Shown here: positions 1 through 8,384 of the stretch, piece after piece
How positions within the stretch are numbered: position 1 is the stretch's first letter
Layout of the letters: each line of letters starts with the position of its first letter
The notes under the pieces: generated by a model
Databases searched by the model: none
Told to the model about the DNA's origin: nothing
Seen by the model: only the letters and a program-made list of their open reading frames with translations
Program-made: the position numbers and the translations under genes
Origin: Candidatus Obscuribacterales bacterium
GTDB taxonomy: Bacteria > Cyanobacteriota > Vampirovibrionia > Obscuribacterales > Obscuribacteraceae
Direction of reading: 5' to 3'
Assembly (NCBI GenBank): GCA_021732565.1
Contig: JAKFUT010000095.1
Span: 3,444 to 42,463 of the forward strand
Length of the DNA stretch: 39,020 bases

Positions 1-29
1 GCTGGCGATGATAAATTCGCCAACAGCAC

Positions 30-611
30 TCAAATTGTTGAAGCCAGCGATGTGCAGGCAGCCAGTACATCGTCTGTTGTGACCACGGAAGCGAACTCCT
101 CGTGCAAACTAGCAAGCGCAACGGCATGCACATCGTCGGCTGAATAATGTTTTCCATCAAATCCGCGGCGATTAAACGTAGCAGTAGCGTCAGCGACTAC
201 ATAAGTGTGAAACCCGAGATTGCCCGCCATTCGAGTGGAAGTGGAAACACAGTGATCAGTGGTCAGACCGACGATCACAAGGGTATCGAAAGAGTTCTTT
301 CGCAAATAGTTCTCAAGTCCAGTGCCGATGAAAGCACTGTTCACGTTTTTTTCTTCCACATGCTCTCCTTGAACAGGAGAAACCTCATTCTTGAACTCGT
401 TTCCCGGCTGACCCGGTCTGAGCGGCGAGTTGGCCTCAGCAGACATGTGTCGAACATGCACCACCGGTCTATTTGTCTTTCTCCACGCGGTCAGCAGTGC
501 GCAAATGTTGGATTCAGCCTGAGGGTTGTTTCTTACTCCCCAATGCGGCGCATCGAACCCCTTTTGCACATCGATAATCACTAAAGCGGCCCTTTCCGAC
601 AAGGAATCCAT
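30..611 (-). CDS. Isochorismatase-family cysteine hydrolase
   Basis: Predicted 193-aa cytosolic hydrolase of the isochorismatase-like superfamily, which cleaves amide or ester-type bonds (nicotinamide, N-carbamoyl compounds, isochorismate and others). The Asp-Lys-Cys triad is visible: Asp in IDVQKGFD near residue 14, Lys in EEKNVNSAF near residue 88, and the nucleophile Cys in TTDHCVSTSTR near residue 121. The length is typical of the family. I chose the ATG at 609-611 because GGAGG lies 9 nt upstream on the minus strand. The frame stays open to 635, which would add eight residues (MSMWRTSV) before the conserved first strand. The gene diverges from the next gene and ends 29 bp from the window edge. 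The substrate cannot be told from sequence; nicotinamidase is less likely because its metal-binding histidines are not obvious. Confidence 0.9.
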   Translation of the reverse strand: MDSLSERAALVIIDVQKGFDAPHWGVRNNPQAESNICALLTAWRKTNRPVVHVRHMSAEANSPLRPGQPGNEFKNEVSPVQGEHVEEKNVNSAFIGTGLENYLRKNSFDTLVIVGLTTDHCVSTSTRMAGNLGFHTYVVADATATFNRRGFDGKHYSADDVHAVALASLHEEFASVVTTDDVLAACTSLASTI

Positions 612-990
612 GACACTGGTCCTCCACATGCTCAAGGTGGCTTAAGCATACACGGCACAGGTTCTGCTATGAGTGGCTCTCAGTGAACGTAATGGCCGAT
701 TTCTTCTCGATGGACCTTGTCCACTGAACGGGAACAATTATCGGCGGTGCAGTTCATGCACTTGCCAGCCCTTTCTTGTGAGTCTGGAAGGATTAACGCC
801 CCTCCTCTCGCCCATTACTAGACCGTACGGTTCGACCTCGAGATAGAGCAGCACCAAGCCTTTTAAATAAAATATATACAGTATCGTATTCGTAAGTTCC
901 GCGCTGTCATGGGGAGAACCACGAGTGATAATCGATTAAGAGTGAGCGATGATACCGCCTTAGCCATCTCTCATCCTGAGGTCTTAACAG
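612..990. other. Divergent intergenic spacer
   Basis: 379 bp between two divergently transcribed genes, with no convincing ORF. It contains a markedly AT-rich stretch at about 861-890 (TTTTAAATAAAATATATACA), the most likely promoter area for the gene starting at 991. I could not find a good -35/-10 pair with correct spacing. No tRNA-like structure was seen; a GGTTCGA at about 829 lacks the flanking stems. Confidence 0.5.
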
Positions 991-2316
991 ATGTCCGAGC
1001 GCTTCGAAAATTCCAATCTTCTAAATCAAAATCTTGCAGAAGATACTTGGGGAGCAGCACTTCGCAGAGAAGCGGACCTTTTAGGAACGGGGTTGACCCG
1101 CGGGGCAACGCAGCGATTGACCGAAATGAAGGATAACCTCCCCGATACTCTCGCCAACGCAGCGGCGTGTTTCGGACTTGGTGCAGCACTCAATATTGCC
1201 AGCCGTGCCGGTGGTCGGTGGGGAATGGCGGCAAAGGTGATTGGCGGAGTCTTCCTGGTCGGCGGTGCCATCGACATAGGGCGCAGAGCCGCACCCACCC
1301 TTGGTGCAATTGGTGACACATGGAACTCAGCCGACAATCTGGAGCAGAACAAGGAGACAGTGGCTCGATACGCGGGAACCGCAGTCGTGGACTATCCGTT
1401 CATGCTTCTGACTGGTTACGCCGGCTTCAAAGCGGGTGGTTTCACATCGAGGCCTGCGCAATTTACCATAAACGAAATCACACCACGTGCGAAAGACCTG
1501 ATGCTTGATTCACCCGGCATTGGCCGGAAAGCAAACTTACTTGAGGCTCCGGGCGGACCGGGAAAGAATTCGCCCCTTAAATTAGATTCGCCAATTCAAC
1601 CGAACGTTTCCCCGCAACTGAATGAAACACTCAGCAAACCAGTGTTCGACGGAAAGGCTCCAGCTGAGCTCCCGGCAAACTTCAACTCTCCAGCACTTAA
1701 AGATGTCGGTGCCTTGAAAGACCTCATACCACACAATCAACCACTACCAGAAGGACTGCGGATTCCTGCGGAAAATTCTCCCACCACGAAGAGCGAATTG
1801 TTCGTCAAAGATCGGTTACCTCGCTTCGACAACGGTGGTAAGGCACCCTTCAATAACGGTGGAAAAGGTCCGTTTGATAATGGTTTTGGTCCCGGGACCA
1901 CAGGCGGGTTCCCCGGCGGACCAGAACTCGTTCCTGTTCCTTGGGGACAAAGACCCCTGTATGTTGCGGTGGCAGAAATGGGTGGACCTGCCAAAGTAAT
2001 GAAACTACCTGCTCAAGGATTTGGTGGAAGCGGTGGAGGCTTCGGCAAACCGGGGCGACCACCCGGATTCGGCGATGGCGCATTGAATAACCAAGGTGCA
2101 AAATTTGGAGATAGCCAATTCAATCTTGATCCCGCGCAGCTAATGCTGTTTCAAAATCGCCCCCTGCCCAAACTGTTTAACATGGCGGAGGTAAGGCCGC
2201 TATTTATTCCTGCAATTCTTCCCCTGGACGTTCTTGAACGAAATCGTGCTGAGTTGACTAAGTCTGCCACTATCGGCGATGCGGTGAAGGCTTCCTGGAC
2301 TGTGCGTCGGTCTTGA
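991..2316 (+). CDS. Unrecognised Gly/Pro-rich protein with hydrophobic N-terminal region
   Basis: 441-aa protein of unknown family. Residues about 45-95 form glycine/alanine-rich hydrophobic segments (LANAAACFGLGAALNIAS and MAAKVIGGVFLVGGAIDIG), and another lies near 125-150 (VVDYPFMLLTGYAGFKAGGF). These resemble the small-residue helices of membrane-inserting or toxin-like proteins. From about residue 165 the protein is rich in Pro, Gly and Asn and probably disordered. It carries short FDNGGKAPFNNGGKGPFDNG repeats at about 280-300 and a Gly-rich GGSGGGFGKPGRPPG stretch near 350. There is no classical signal peptide. TGAGG at 977-981 gives a ribosome site 9 nt before the ATG. It is followed by a convergent gene. 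No function is assigned. Confidence 0.75.
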   Translation: MSERFENSNLLNQNLAEDTWGAALRREADLLGTGLTRGATQRLTEMKDNLPDTLANAAACFGLGAALNIASRAGGRWGMAAKVIGGVFLVGGAIDIGRRAAPTLGAIGDTWNSADNLEQNKETVARYAGTAVVDYPFMLLTGYAGFKAGGFTSRPAQFTINEITPRAKDLMLDSPGIGRKANLLEAPGGPGKNSPLKLDSPIQPNVSPQLNETLSKPVFDGKAPAELPANFNSPALKDVGALKDLIPHNQPLPEGLRIPAENSPTTKSELFVKDRLPRFDNGGKAPFNNGGKGPFDNGFGPGTTGGFPGGPELVPVPWGQRPLYVAVAEMGGPAKVMKLPAQGFGGSGGGFGKPGRPPGFGDGALNNQGAKFGDSQFNLDPAQLMLFQNRPLPKLFNMAEVRPLFIPAILPLDVLERNRAELTKSATIGDAVKASWTVRRS

Positions 2317-2418
2317 GTTCAGGGAACAACCGTTGTCCATAAATTCGGGCATGCCATTTTCTCGCGCTTCTCAATTGTTCAGAACCGGTCCAACGTGGAC
2401 AAACCTTCGCCAGCTCTA

Positions 2419-2838
2419 TCATAGCTCTAGCTCCGGCCGGGGCATCGATGGAAACTTAATGGGAACCACTATCTTTGCCAGCGATTCTTCTTCCAGCAAG
2501 TACTCAACTTCCATCTGTGTGTCGTGCACATCTTCAAAATCGACGCAAATGCACGTTGCTTGCACAACTGCTGCGCCGTGGGTCTGACCGATTCGCATCT
2601 CACATGGAGCGTTGTGCTTAAGCTCATATCCGTACTCCGGAAAGCGCGTAATGCATTTGATGTTTGCAGATAATCGCTCCAGTGATTCGAAGCGTTCCAC
2701 ATGCATTGATAGCCGCACATTCTCAAGGGAATGCACTATACGGCTAGTAGCAGCTACAACGGGTGTTGGAGTGGCGGCCAATTGTTTTGCTGCTGTGCCA
2801 CTTTGATGAATGGTGATCGGTCCATACTTTGTTAACAT
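2419..2838 (-). CDS. Unrecognised 139-aa protein, last gene of the glycosyltransferase operon
   Basis: No family recognised. The protein has no signal peptide or membrane segment. It mixes beta-strand-like stretches (VQATCICVDFEDV, IVVPIKF) with an acidic MEVEYLLEEES segment, and has four cysteines, including the pair in ATCIC. It begins 12 nt after the stop of the 1074-aa glycosyltransferase, with AGGAG ending about 6 nt before its ATG, so translation initiation looks genuine and it is very probably co-transcribed with the two glycosyltransferases upstream. The size and N-terminal basic/Thr-rich stretch could fit a regulatory (for example PilZ-like) domain, but the diagnostic RxxxR and DxSxxG motifs are absent. 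Confidence 0.7.
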   Translation of the reverse strand: MLTKYGPITIHQSGTAAKQLAATPTPVVAATSRIVHSLENVRLSMHVERFESLERLSANIKCITRFPEYGYELKHNAPCEMRIGQTHGAAVVQATCICVDFEDVHDTQMEVEYLLEEESLAKIVVPIKFPSMPRPELEL

Positions 2839-2850
2839 GAAAGCTCCTAA

Positions 2851-5800
2851 CTAGTACACAAGGTGGCCCAAGCCCAACGGATTTCCCGGAAGCTCGAACA
2901 CCTCAAGACGCAGATCCGAAAACGCCACGTTTCCTTGCAATTTGTGATAGACATTTTTGTAGCCGAAGTCAGGATCGGCGCAGGAGAGATTTATTCCAAA
3001 TCGCGCAGATGATCGGCCATTCAATTTTGCGGGCAGTGGCACAACAACCTCGAACTCCTGCCAAGTCATGGAGGGGCGCTGACAGCGCGGTCCCCACGGC
3101 GACTTGTATACCAACAAAGTGGTGGGGTCTGCATACTCTGAAGAGATTAAAACCGAACCGGTAACATCCCCGGCACTAGTTCGAATCTTTCCGCGCAGCC
3201 GTGCCACAAGCACAGCGGAACCACCATCACCCACCGGTGGAGCCTTCACTTTCACATCGCACACTTCGCGGCGCTCGGCACTGAGAGTGGTATCAGGCAG
3301 GGGGGAACACGACACAAGCCTGGTGTGCGCAGCAGCAGAATCTGCCAAGCCCTCCGACGCCGCCGATGAACCTGGCAAATTGTTCGGCAGAACTCCATTA
3401 GCTCGGGGCGGAGCCAGCAACATGGCAATATTAAAACATCCGGTTTGGAGTCCCGCCTCATCTGATAGATCGCTGGTGCTGAATTCAACGTGCTGTGAGG
3501 GAACTTTGATATCATATCTGGTATCAGTCAAACCGGCCGGATTCTCGACTCCATAGAAGCATTTTTCCCAAGAAGAGACAGCCACACTCGGAATAGAGCG
3601 CTCCTTCACGCTTTGCTGATAGGAACCAAATAGCTTAATTGGTTGAGCACTGCTGTTGGCCAGGTCAACTTTGAATTCTACAAAGCTCTGATGCTCTTCT
3701 GCCGCGCGGCGACAGGCAGCTGCGACAAACTCCCGAGGCACCAAAATCATTGACCACTGCCGTAAATCCAAATTACCCCGCGCCGCTCCTTCAGCAAGTG
3801 AATCCCACTGGCGCTCGCCTTCACGCTGGTAGACACCGGGCGTAATCTCCAGAACTCGATCGAACGTTTCCGCTAGAGCTATGCCCGGTATAACGGGCTG
3901 TTCTCTTAAACTGATTCCGTTTACTCTTACAGACAATCCGTCCGCGAATTGCTTTACGCCATCGGTGTCGAAAATAACGTACAGATCTCTATGCGTCAGT
4001 CTATCGTCTCCACAAGGAACGCGAAGAGTTTGTCGAACTGCTCCCCGAGCAACACTTAGATTGGCGGACCACTCATACCATCGCCCGTTCGCCCGAACAG
4101 GAAAACACAATACCGGCGCAAGAATCAGAGCCAACAGCCCGGCCTGAAGCCTGGCCGCATCGCGATGTACCGAGTCGAGTCTTGATATCAAAGAAATAGC
4201 AACAGAAGTGATTGTAGACAAACAAATGACTTTTAGCACACAGCTGAGAATGAGCACCGCAGTTAGTGACATGCCCGGAAACACTTCACACAATAGTGCC
4301 ACAACGGGCGACCAGAGCAGCACGGCCATCGCACAACAAAACCCTGCCAGAGCGAGCGTTGAGGAGCGAGTGCTTTTGGACTTCAGTTGCTGAAGTAATG
4401 CGCAACAGCCTGCCGCGGCAAACGTAATGACTACGGGAATAGCGGTCAGATTGTATCTGGGCACAGTGATAAACAAGAAGTAGATGCAGTGAAAGGCAAA
4501 CAAACCGAGCAAGAAAAGTCGTCCGTAAATCTGTGCGCGATCGGTTGCATCCTGATCGGGTCTGCGACCGGGAAGCTGCAAATAGCGCAAACTTCCAAAA
4601 GCAAGCCCTGCTGCTGCCAACGCGAAGAGTATCTGATGGAAGGTTACTTGACTGGTATGGTCAAATGGCCCGATGGCAGTTTTGAAATCGTTCCAGGGAA
4701 ACTTGAACAATCGAGCAGGCTTGTCCATCATGAGCTTAATCCAGCGTTCCGGACTCCTGCCTACGGCAAATTGAAAGAGTTGCGAAAAGCCTTGTGATTC
4801 AACTCCTCTGCCATCCGGATATGGATACGAGAGCCACCCTCCGATGTCGCTATTGTTACCAACGAAGAAGTTATAGCGCCCCACGCGATCTACAACCAGA
4901 CCTCCGCCACCAAAGGCAAGCTTCTGGAAGCACAACCAGGGTGCCGCCGGCACCGCAAACCCTAACGCCAAAACAATTAAGGCAGCCAGAACTCTGCCTT
5001 TACCTTCCCGGAACAATCGATAATGATGCACTTTAATTGAGCCAACCGGCACTGCAACCTCACTGTGCTGAGTTCCTGAAGCTGCTGAGCCAGGGCGATC
5101 GCAAGATTCAGACTCGATCACGGTGCTCTCTAGCTGTGATCCGTGGCAGGGCAACTTGTCCGCCGAACCTGCGCCGACTGTGCTTCCTGCTGTAGCGCCA
5201 GTGTTGTGATGGCTTTGGACTGCGGAATGTTTTCCGTCGTCAGGTCGAGCACCGGAATGTTTGCCCGAACTTGCTGAACTCTTATTGAATACTTGAATTG
5301 CAGTGAGCGGAATAAGAACCAGCGACAGCGCGGCCATAACCGACCGAGCGAGCTGAAGAGTTCCCATAAAGAATCCGCTCAAGAAAATGAGCATTAGTGA
5401 ATTGCCACCCTTACGAAAGCCCCGCACCACCAGCCAGCAAAGCATGGTTAACAAAGTGCAGGCAAAAGATTCGCAATATAATCGGCCTGACGCCACAATG
5501 AAACCGGGGTAAAGCGCAGCAAAAATTCCTGCAACAATTCCGGTTCGCCGATCAAAGCATTCTTTAGTGGTGAGAGCAATAAACACACACATCAAAGCAG
5601 ACAGAATCGACTGCCCGGTTAGCAACTGAGGCCATGCAGCATAATCAGGCAACTGAGCAGCGCCGCTAACAAACAAACTCAGTGCCAGATATACAGGAAA
5701 CGACGGACCAGAAATGGCGAAATCTTTCATCGCTGCAAAATTGCTTTGAACCGATTGCGCTGTATATTGATTTGCGGTACCGCAAAGGCAGGTCAAACAG

Positions 5801-6075
5801 TCCTGAAGAAAACCGGGCGAGGCACCGGCGAGCGTCGATAAAGCCCGAGCATTTTGAATGTATTCGTATGCGTCACAGGCAGCAAAGTTGTTTACATGGG
5901 GAATCCACAGGTTAAAGCTCAGTCTCAGCAACAATGCAAACGCAAAGGTAGAGAAAAGAGATACCACCCAAATTCGCGCGGACCTTTGCTCAGACTGCGG
6001 AGATTCGATCGACTCTGCCCGGTACCTGTCCGAAAGAGTGGAATCGCCACGTTCGCGCTGCGCCGTGGTCGACAT
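2851..6075 (-). CDS. GT39/ArnT-like polytopic membrane glycosyltransferase with large C-terminal domain
   Basis: 1074-aa membrane protein of the GT-C fold type, which transfers a sugar from a polyprenyl-phosphate donor on the outer face of the cytoplasmic membrane. After a short cytosolic tail, a first helix (residues about 35-55) is followed by an acidic loop motif CDAYEYIQNARAL near residue 87, the position of the catalytic Asp in GT39-type enzymes. GPSFPVYLAL and about ten further hydrophobic helices follow, up to about residue 660. A long Ser/Gly-rich hydrophilic insertion (about 265-345) interrupts the membrane part. The last 400 residues are soluble, probably extracytoplasmic and beta-rich, with several cysteines. 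The ATG is one nucleotide after the TGA of the preceding GT4 gene, with GGAGG inside that gene, so the two are translationally coupled. The sugar and acceptor are unknown. Confidence 0.85.
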   Translation of the reverse strand: MSTTAQRERGDSTLSDRYRAESIESPQSEQRSARIWVVSLFSTFAFALLLRLSFNLWIPHVNNFAACDAYEYIQNARALSTLAGASPGFLQDCLTCLCGTANQYTAQSVQSNFAAMKDFAISGPSFPVYLALSLFVSGAAQLPDYAAWPQLLTGQSILSALMCVFIALTTKECFDRRTGIVAGIFAALYPGFIVASGRLYCESFACTLLTMLCWLVVRGFRKGGNSLMLIFLSGFFMGTLQLARSVMAALSLVLIPLTAIQVFNKSSASSGKHSGARPDDGKHSAVQSHHNTGATAGSTVGAGSADKLPCHGSQLESTVIESESCDRPGSAASGTQHSEVAVPVGSIKVHHYRLFREGKGRVLAALIVLALGFAVPAAPWLCFQKLAFGGGGLVVDRVGRYNFFVGNNSDIGGWLSYPYPDGRGVESQGFSQLFQFAVGRSPERWIKLMMDKPARLFKFPWNDFKTAIGPFDHTSQVTFHQILFALAAAGLAFGSLRYLQLPGRRPDQDATDRAQIYGRLFLLGLFAFHCIYFLFITVPRYNLTAIPVVITFAAAGCCALLQQLKSKSTRSSTLALAGFCCAMAVLLWSPVVALLCEVFPGMSLTAVLILSCVLKVICLSTITSVAISLISRLDSVHRDAARLQAGLLALILAPVLCFPVRANGRWYEWSANLSVARGAVRQTLRVPCGDDRLTHRDLYVIFDTDGVKQFADGLSVRVNGISLREQPVIPGIALAETFDRVLEITPGVYQREGERQWDSLAEGAARGNLDLRQWSMILVPREFVAAACRRAAEEHQSFVEFKVDLANSSAQPIKLFGSYQQSVKERSIPSVAVSSWEKCFYGVENPAGLTDTRYDIKVPSQHVEFSTSDLSDEAGLQTGCFNIAMLLAPPRANGVLPNNLPGSSAASEGLADSAAAHTRLVSCSPLPDTTLSAERREVCDVKVKAPPVGDGGSAVLVARLRGKIRTSAGDVTGSVLISSEYADPTTLLVYKSPWGPRCQRPSMTWQEFEVVVPLPAKLNGRSSARFGINLSCADPDFGYKNVYHKLQGNVAFSDLRLEVFELPGNPLGLGHLVY

Positions 6076-6076
6076 A

Positions 6077-7636
6077 TCATTTACCTCCGCTGAAAGACAC
6101 TACCTCTGGTAGCTCCGCCGATGCGCGAATAACTGCCAGCGGGTCTTCCTTTCCTGCGCTCACTTTCTGCTCGAGCCATTTCACTACGGCAGGACTGCGC
6201 CCCTTCATCCCCACGAGCTTCAGCGACACTCGAATTCCTGCCAAGAGTATTTTCGCTGCCAATAACCTCGGACGATGCGCAGCATGATGCCACCAGTAAC
6301 TCAGCCGAAATCTCCACGATTCTTGATAGAGCAAGTTGTATAACATGCGATCGAAACAATAAAGCATTACGGCTGCGTCGGGCAGCGCCTCGTCGGGATT
6401 TCTCAGGTAAAGGACCTTGCGGCTGGCTTTGAATCGTTCCGCCGCCAGTTCATAGAGGCGAACAGTCTCTTCAGCAATCTTCTTGCGCTGAAATTTTTCC
6501 AGAACTCTGGTTCGCGCACTCGTTCCCAGACGTTGCCGATAATTCGCATCTTTCAACAGTTTCACGATAGATTGTGCCAGAGCGCTCGAGTCGCGTGGCG
6601 GCACGATTATACCGGCATCGCCAACATACTCCGGAGTACCACCGCCGCTGGTGCCCACAACCGCACGTCCGCATGCCATGGCTTCAAGGCAAGTATATGG
6701 CGAGTTATCGTAGAGCGAGGGTATGACGCTAACGTCTGCAGACCTGTAATATGCAGGTAATTCGGTGAGCGGAATGCGAGGTATAAAGGTAACGTGCCGC
6801 AAACAATCAGACCGATGAAGCGCAGTCCTCAGATCCGCCAGGACCGAACGCTGACCGCCGGATGCATTTACAGTATCATCACCAATGACGACAAAATGTG
6901 CGTCGGGGCATTGCCGCATTACCTCGGGCACGGCATCAATCAAAAATTGTATGCCTTTGCGTTCTTCAAGCCGTCCCACAAAGAGTACGTTTTTCTTGCC
7001 ATTCTCCCCAATAGCCCTGGGGCCGGATGGGCTAAATTCCACCGGATCGATGGGATTCTGAATAATATGAATATTGGAGATTGGATAGTTGAGATCCGCC
7101 GACACAAACTCAGCTAGATCAACACTTGGAGAAGTAAGCACGTCCGCAGAAGTCATCGCTAGCCGCTCGAGCATGGCCACGAACATGTGATCAAACGTGG
7201 CCGCCGTATTATGCAGATTCTCGGCCATAAACTTGGAATGAGGAGTATATAGCCGGATCACCAGCGGCACCACCCTTAATACCGAAGCATAAAGGGATTC
7301 CGCCAGAAGTTCCGGCGAATCAGCGACATCAAATGGTCGCTCTCGGTGAAGCTGATAGAACTTTCGCCACAGCGCAATGGTAGTGAGCATTACATATCTG
7401 CTATACGGCATGCATCGATTTACCTTGTCGAGTTCGCCGTCTATCTTGAACGGCAAAACACGATGAACAATTACGCCGTCGTCTTCTACTCGACGTTCCT
7501 GTTCCTTGGCAAGCGAAACCACTTCCACTTCATGACCGAGTTCTTTGAGCCCGTGCGCAAGATGGCGCACAAACGTAGCAATACCGCCAAAGCCTGTTTC
7601 GGGCGGATACTCTCTGGAAATCAGGCAAACACGCAT
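6077..7636 (-). CDS. Glycosyltransferase family 4 (GT-B), first gene of leftward operon
   Basis: 519-aa retaining GT-B glycosyltransferase. The N-terminal acceptor domain starts directly with MRVCLISREYPPETGFGGIATF, whose Gly-rich loop is typical of GT4. The C-terminal donor domain has FVGRLEERKGIQFLIDAV near residue 218 and the E-x7-E region in SPYTCLEAMACGRAVVGTSG near 310. The last about 110 residues extend past the usual GT4 end and are basic and amphipathic, possibly for membrane association. It lies at the head of a minus-strand operon with the GT39-like enzyme, separated by a single nucleotide. No strong ribosome-binding site is visible before its ATG. It probably adds a hexose to a lipid-linked glycan at the cytosolic face; donor specificity is not readable. 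Confidence 0.92.
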   Translation of the reverse strand: MRVCLISREYPPETGFGGIATFVRHLAHGLKELGHEVEVVSLAKEQERRVEDDGVIVHRVLPFKIDGELDKVNRCMPYSRYVMLTTIALWRKFYQLHRERPFDVADSPELLAESLYASVLRVVPLVIRLYTPHSKFMAENLHNTAATFDHMFVAMLERLAMTSADVLTSPSVDLAEFVSADLNYPISNIHIIQNPIDPVEFSPSGPRAIGENGKKNVLFVGRLEERKGIQFLIDAVPEVMRQCPDAHFVVIGDDTVNASGGQRSVLADLRTALHRSDCLRHVTFIPRIPLTELPAYYRSADVSVIPSLYDNSPYTCLEAMACGRAVVGTSGGGTPEYVGDAGIIVPPRDSSALAQSIVKLLKDANYRQRLGTSARTRVLEKFQRKKIAEETVRLYELAAERFKASRKVLYLRNPDEALPDAAVMLYCFDRMLYNLLYQESWRFRLSYWWHHAAHRPRLLAAKILLAGIRVSLKLVGMKGRSPAVVKWLEQKVSAGKEDPLAVIRASAELPEVVSFSGGK

Positions 7637-7863
7637 AAATCACAATTAACCTTGACGCAGCTCCGGGGACGGACCAGGAAACCATCACGGGAAATCCCCG
7701 GAACAAGCAACCCATTCTATCGTTGCTACTTGTTATCTGTTTGAAATACGTTTTACTTGTCTGTCGAAGAGCGCTGCTTGGCAGCTCGACTCTCTTCGAT
7801 TTGCGGGGATCTCTTGTCGACCCGGAACAGCAGATGGGGACCATAGGTGTCTCTATCCCTATG

Positions 7864-7888
7864 AAATTATGCGTAATACGCATAATTT
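7864..7888. promoter_or_regulatory. 25-bp palindrome, likely operator (copy 1)
   Basis: A perfect inverted repeat with 12-bp arms (AAATTATGCGTA and its complement) around a single central A, followed by more T. It lies 228 bp upstream of the leftward GT4 start. It shares the ATGCG...TACGCAT core with a second palindrome centred 87 bp away. Lying between divergent genes, it is better explained as a dimer-binding operator than as a terminator. Confidence 0.55.
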
Positions 7889-7949
7889 TTTACAATTGTC
7901 GCCAGATAATTCCCCAATTTCAGGGCGGTTCGGGATTTGGTTGCTAAGA

Positions 7950-7976
7950 GAAAAAATGCGCGGTACGCATTTTTTC
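7950..7976. promoter_or_regulatory. 27-bp palindrome, likely operator (copy 2)
   Basis: Inverted repeat with 11-bp arms (GAAAAAATGCG and CGCATTTTTTC) around the 5-nt centre CGGTA. The inner core ATGCG-n3-TACGCAT matches copy 1. The A-run before and T-run after the core would also suit a bidirectional intrinsic terminator, but no gene ends nearby on either strand. Confidence 0.5.
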
Positions 7977-8214
7977 ATAGGCCGATCTTAGCCCCGCAAA
8001 CCGGAGCAGTCGAGCGATGAGAGGCTTCAGGGTTTTCCTTTGTCTTTATGCGAATCTGTGCAGCCGAATCGTTTGCGACAGGGCCGGCAGGTAACGAACA
8101 AATTTTTTAGCCCTTCACATCCTTCAAGGTTGCGCAGAGAGAAGCCTTTGCGAGAAGTCGCTATTGCGTTCTGTGCGCGCACGAGCCCATCCTTAAGTGA
8201 TGAAATTGGGCACG

Positions 8215-8246
8215 CCCCCGACCTCAATTGTGTAATTAATCGGGGG
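8215..8246. other. GC-rich hairpin in leader region
   Basis: Perfect 7-bp stem CCCCCGA/TCGGGGG closing an 18-nt AT-rich loop that itself contains AATT-GTGT-AATT. It is about 140 nt before the chosen start of the rightward GT4 and could be part of a 5' leader. There is no terminal U-run. No riboswitch class is recognised. Confidence 0.35.
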
Positions 8247-8384
8247 ACAAGTTCCCAAGCACGATCTATTATGAACGTTCTGGTCGTTTGGTCCCTCCAG
8301 GAAAGATTACTCGAGGTATCCGCGGCCGCATGGCTTATTCCCGTTTACGCATCCGACTGCATCGCAAGGTCCGCCCGGACAAAA

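Larger units (their letters stand above)
7637..8384. other. Long divergent intergenic region of the glycan locus
   Basis: 748 bp separates the divergent GT4 genes. It contains two related palindromes (listed separately) and a GC-rich hairpin at 8215-8246. The frame of the rightward GT4 stays open from 8040, but the amino acids it would encode before 8385 do not look like a folded domain. AT-rich stretches around 7880-7920 and 8100 are consistent with promoters. No small RNA can be assigned. Confidence 0.6.

Noticed and set aside
820..850. GGTTCGA resembling a tRNA T-loop
   Set aside because: No acceptor, anticodon or D stem could be built around it.
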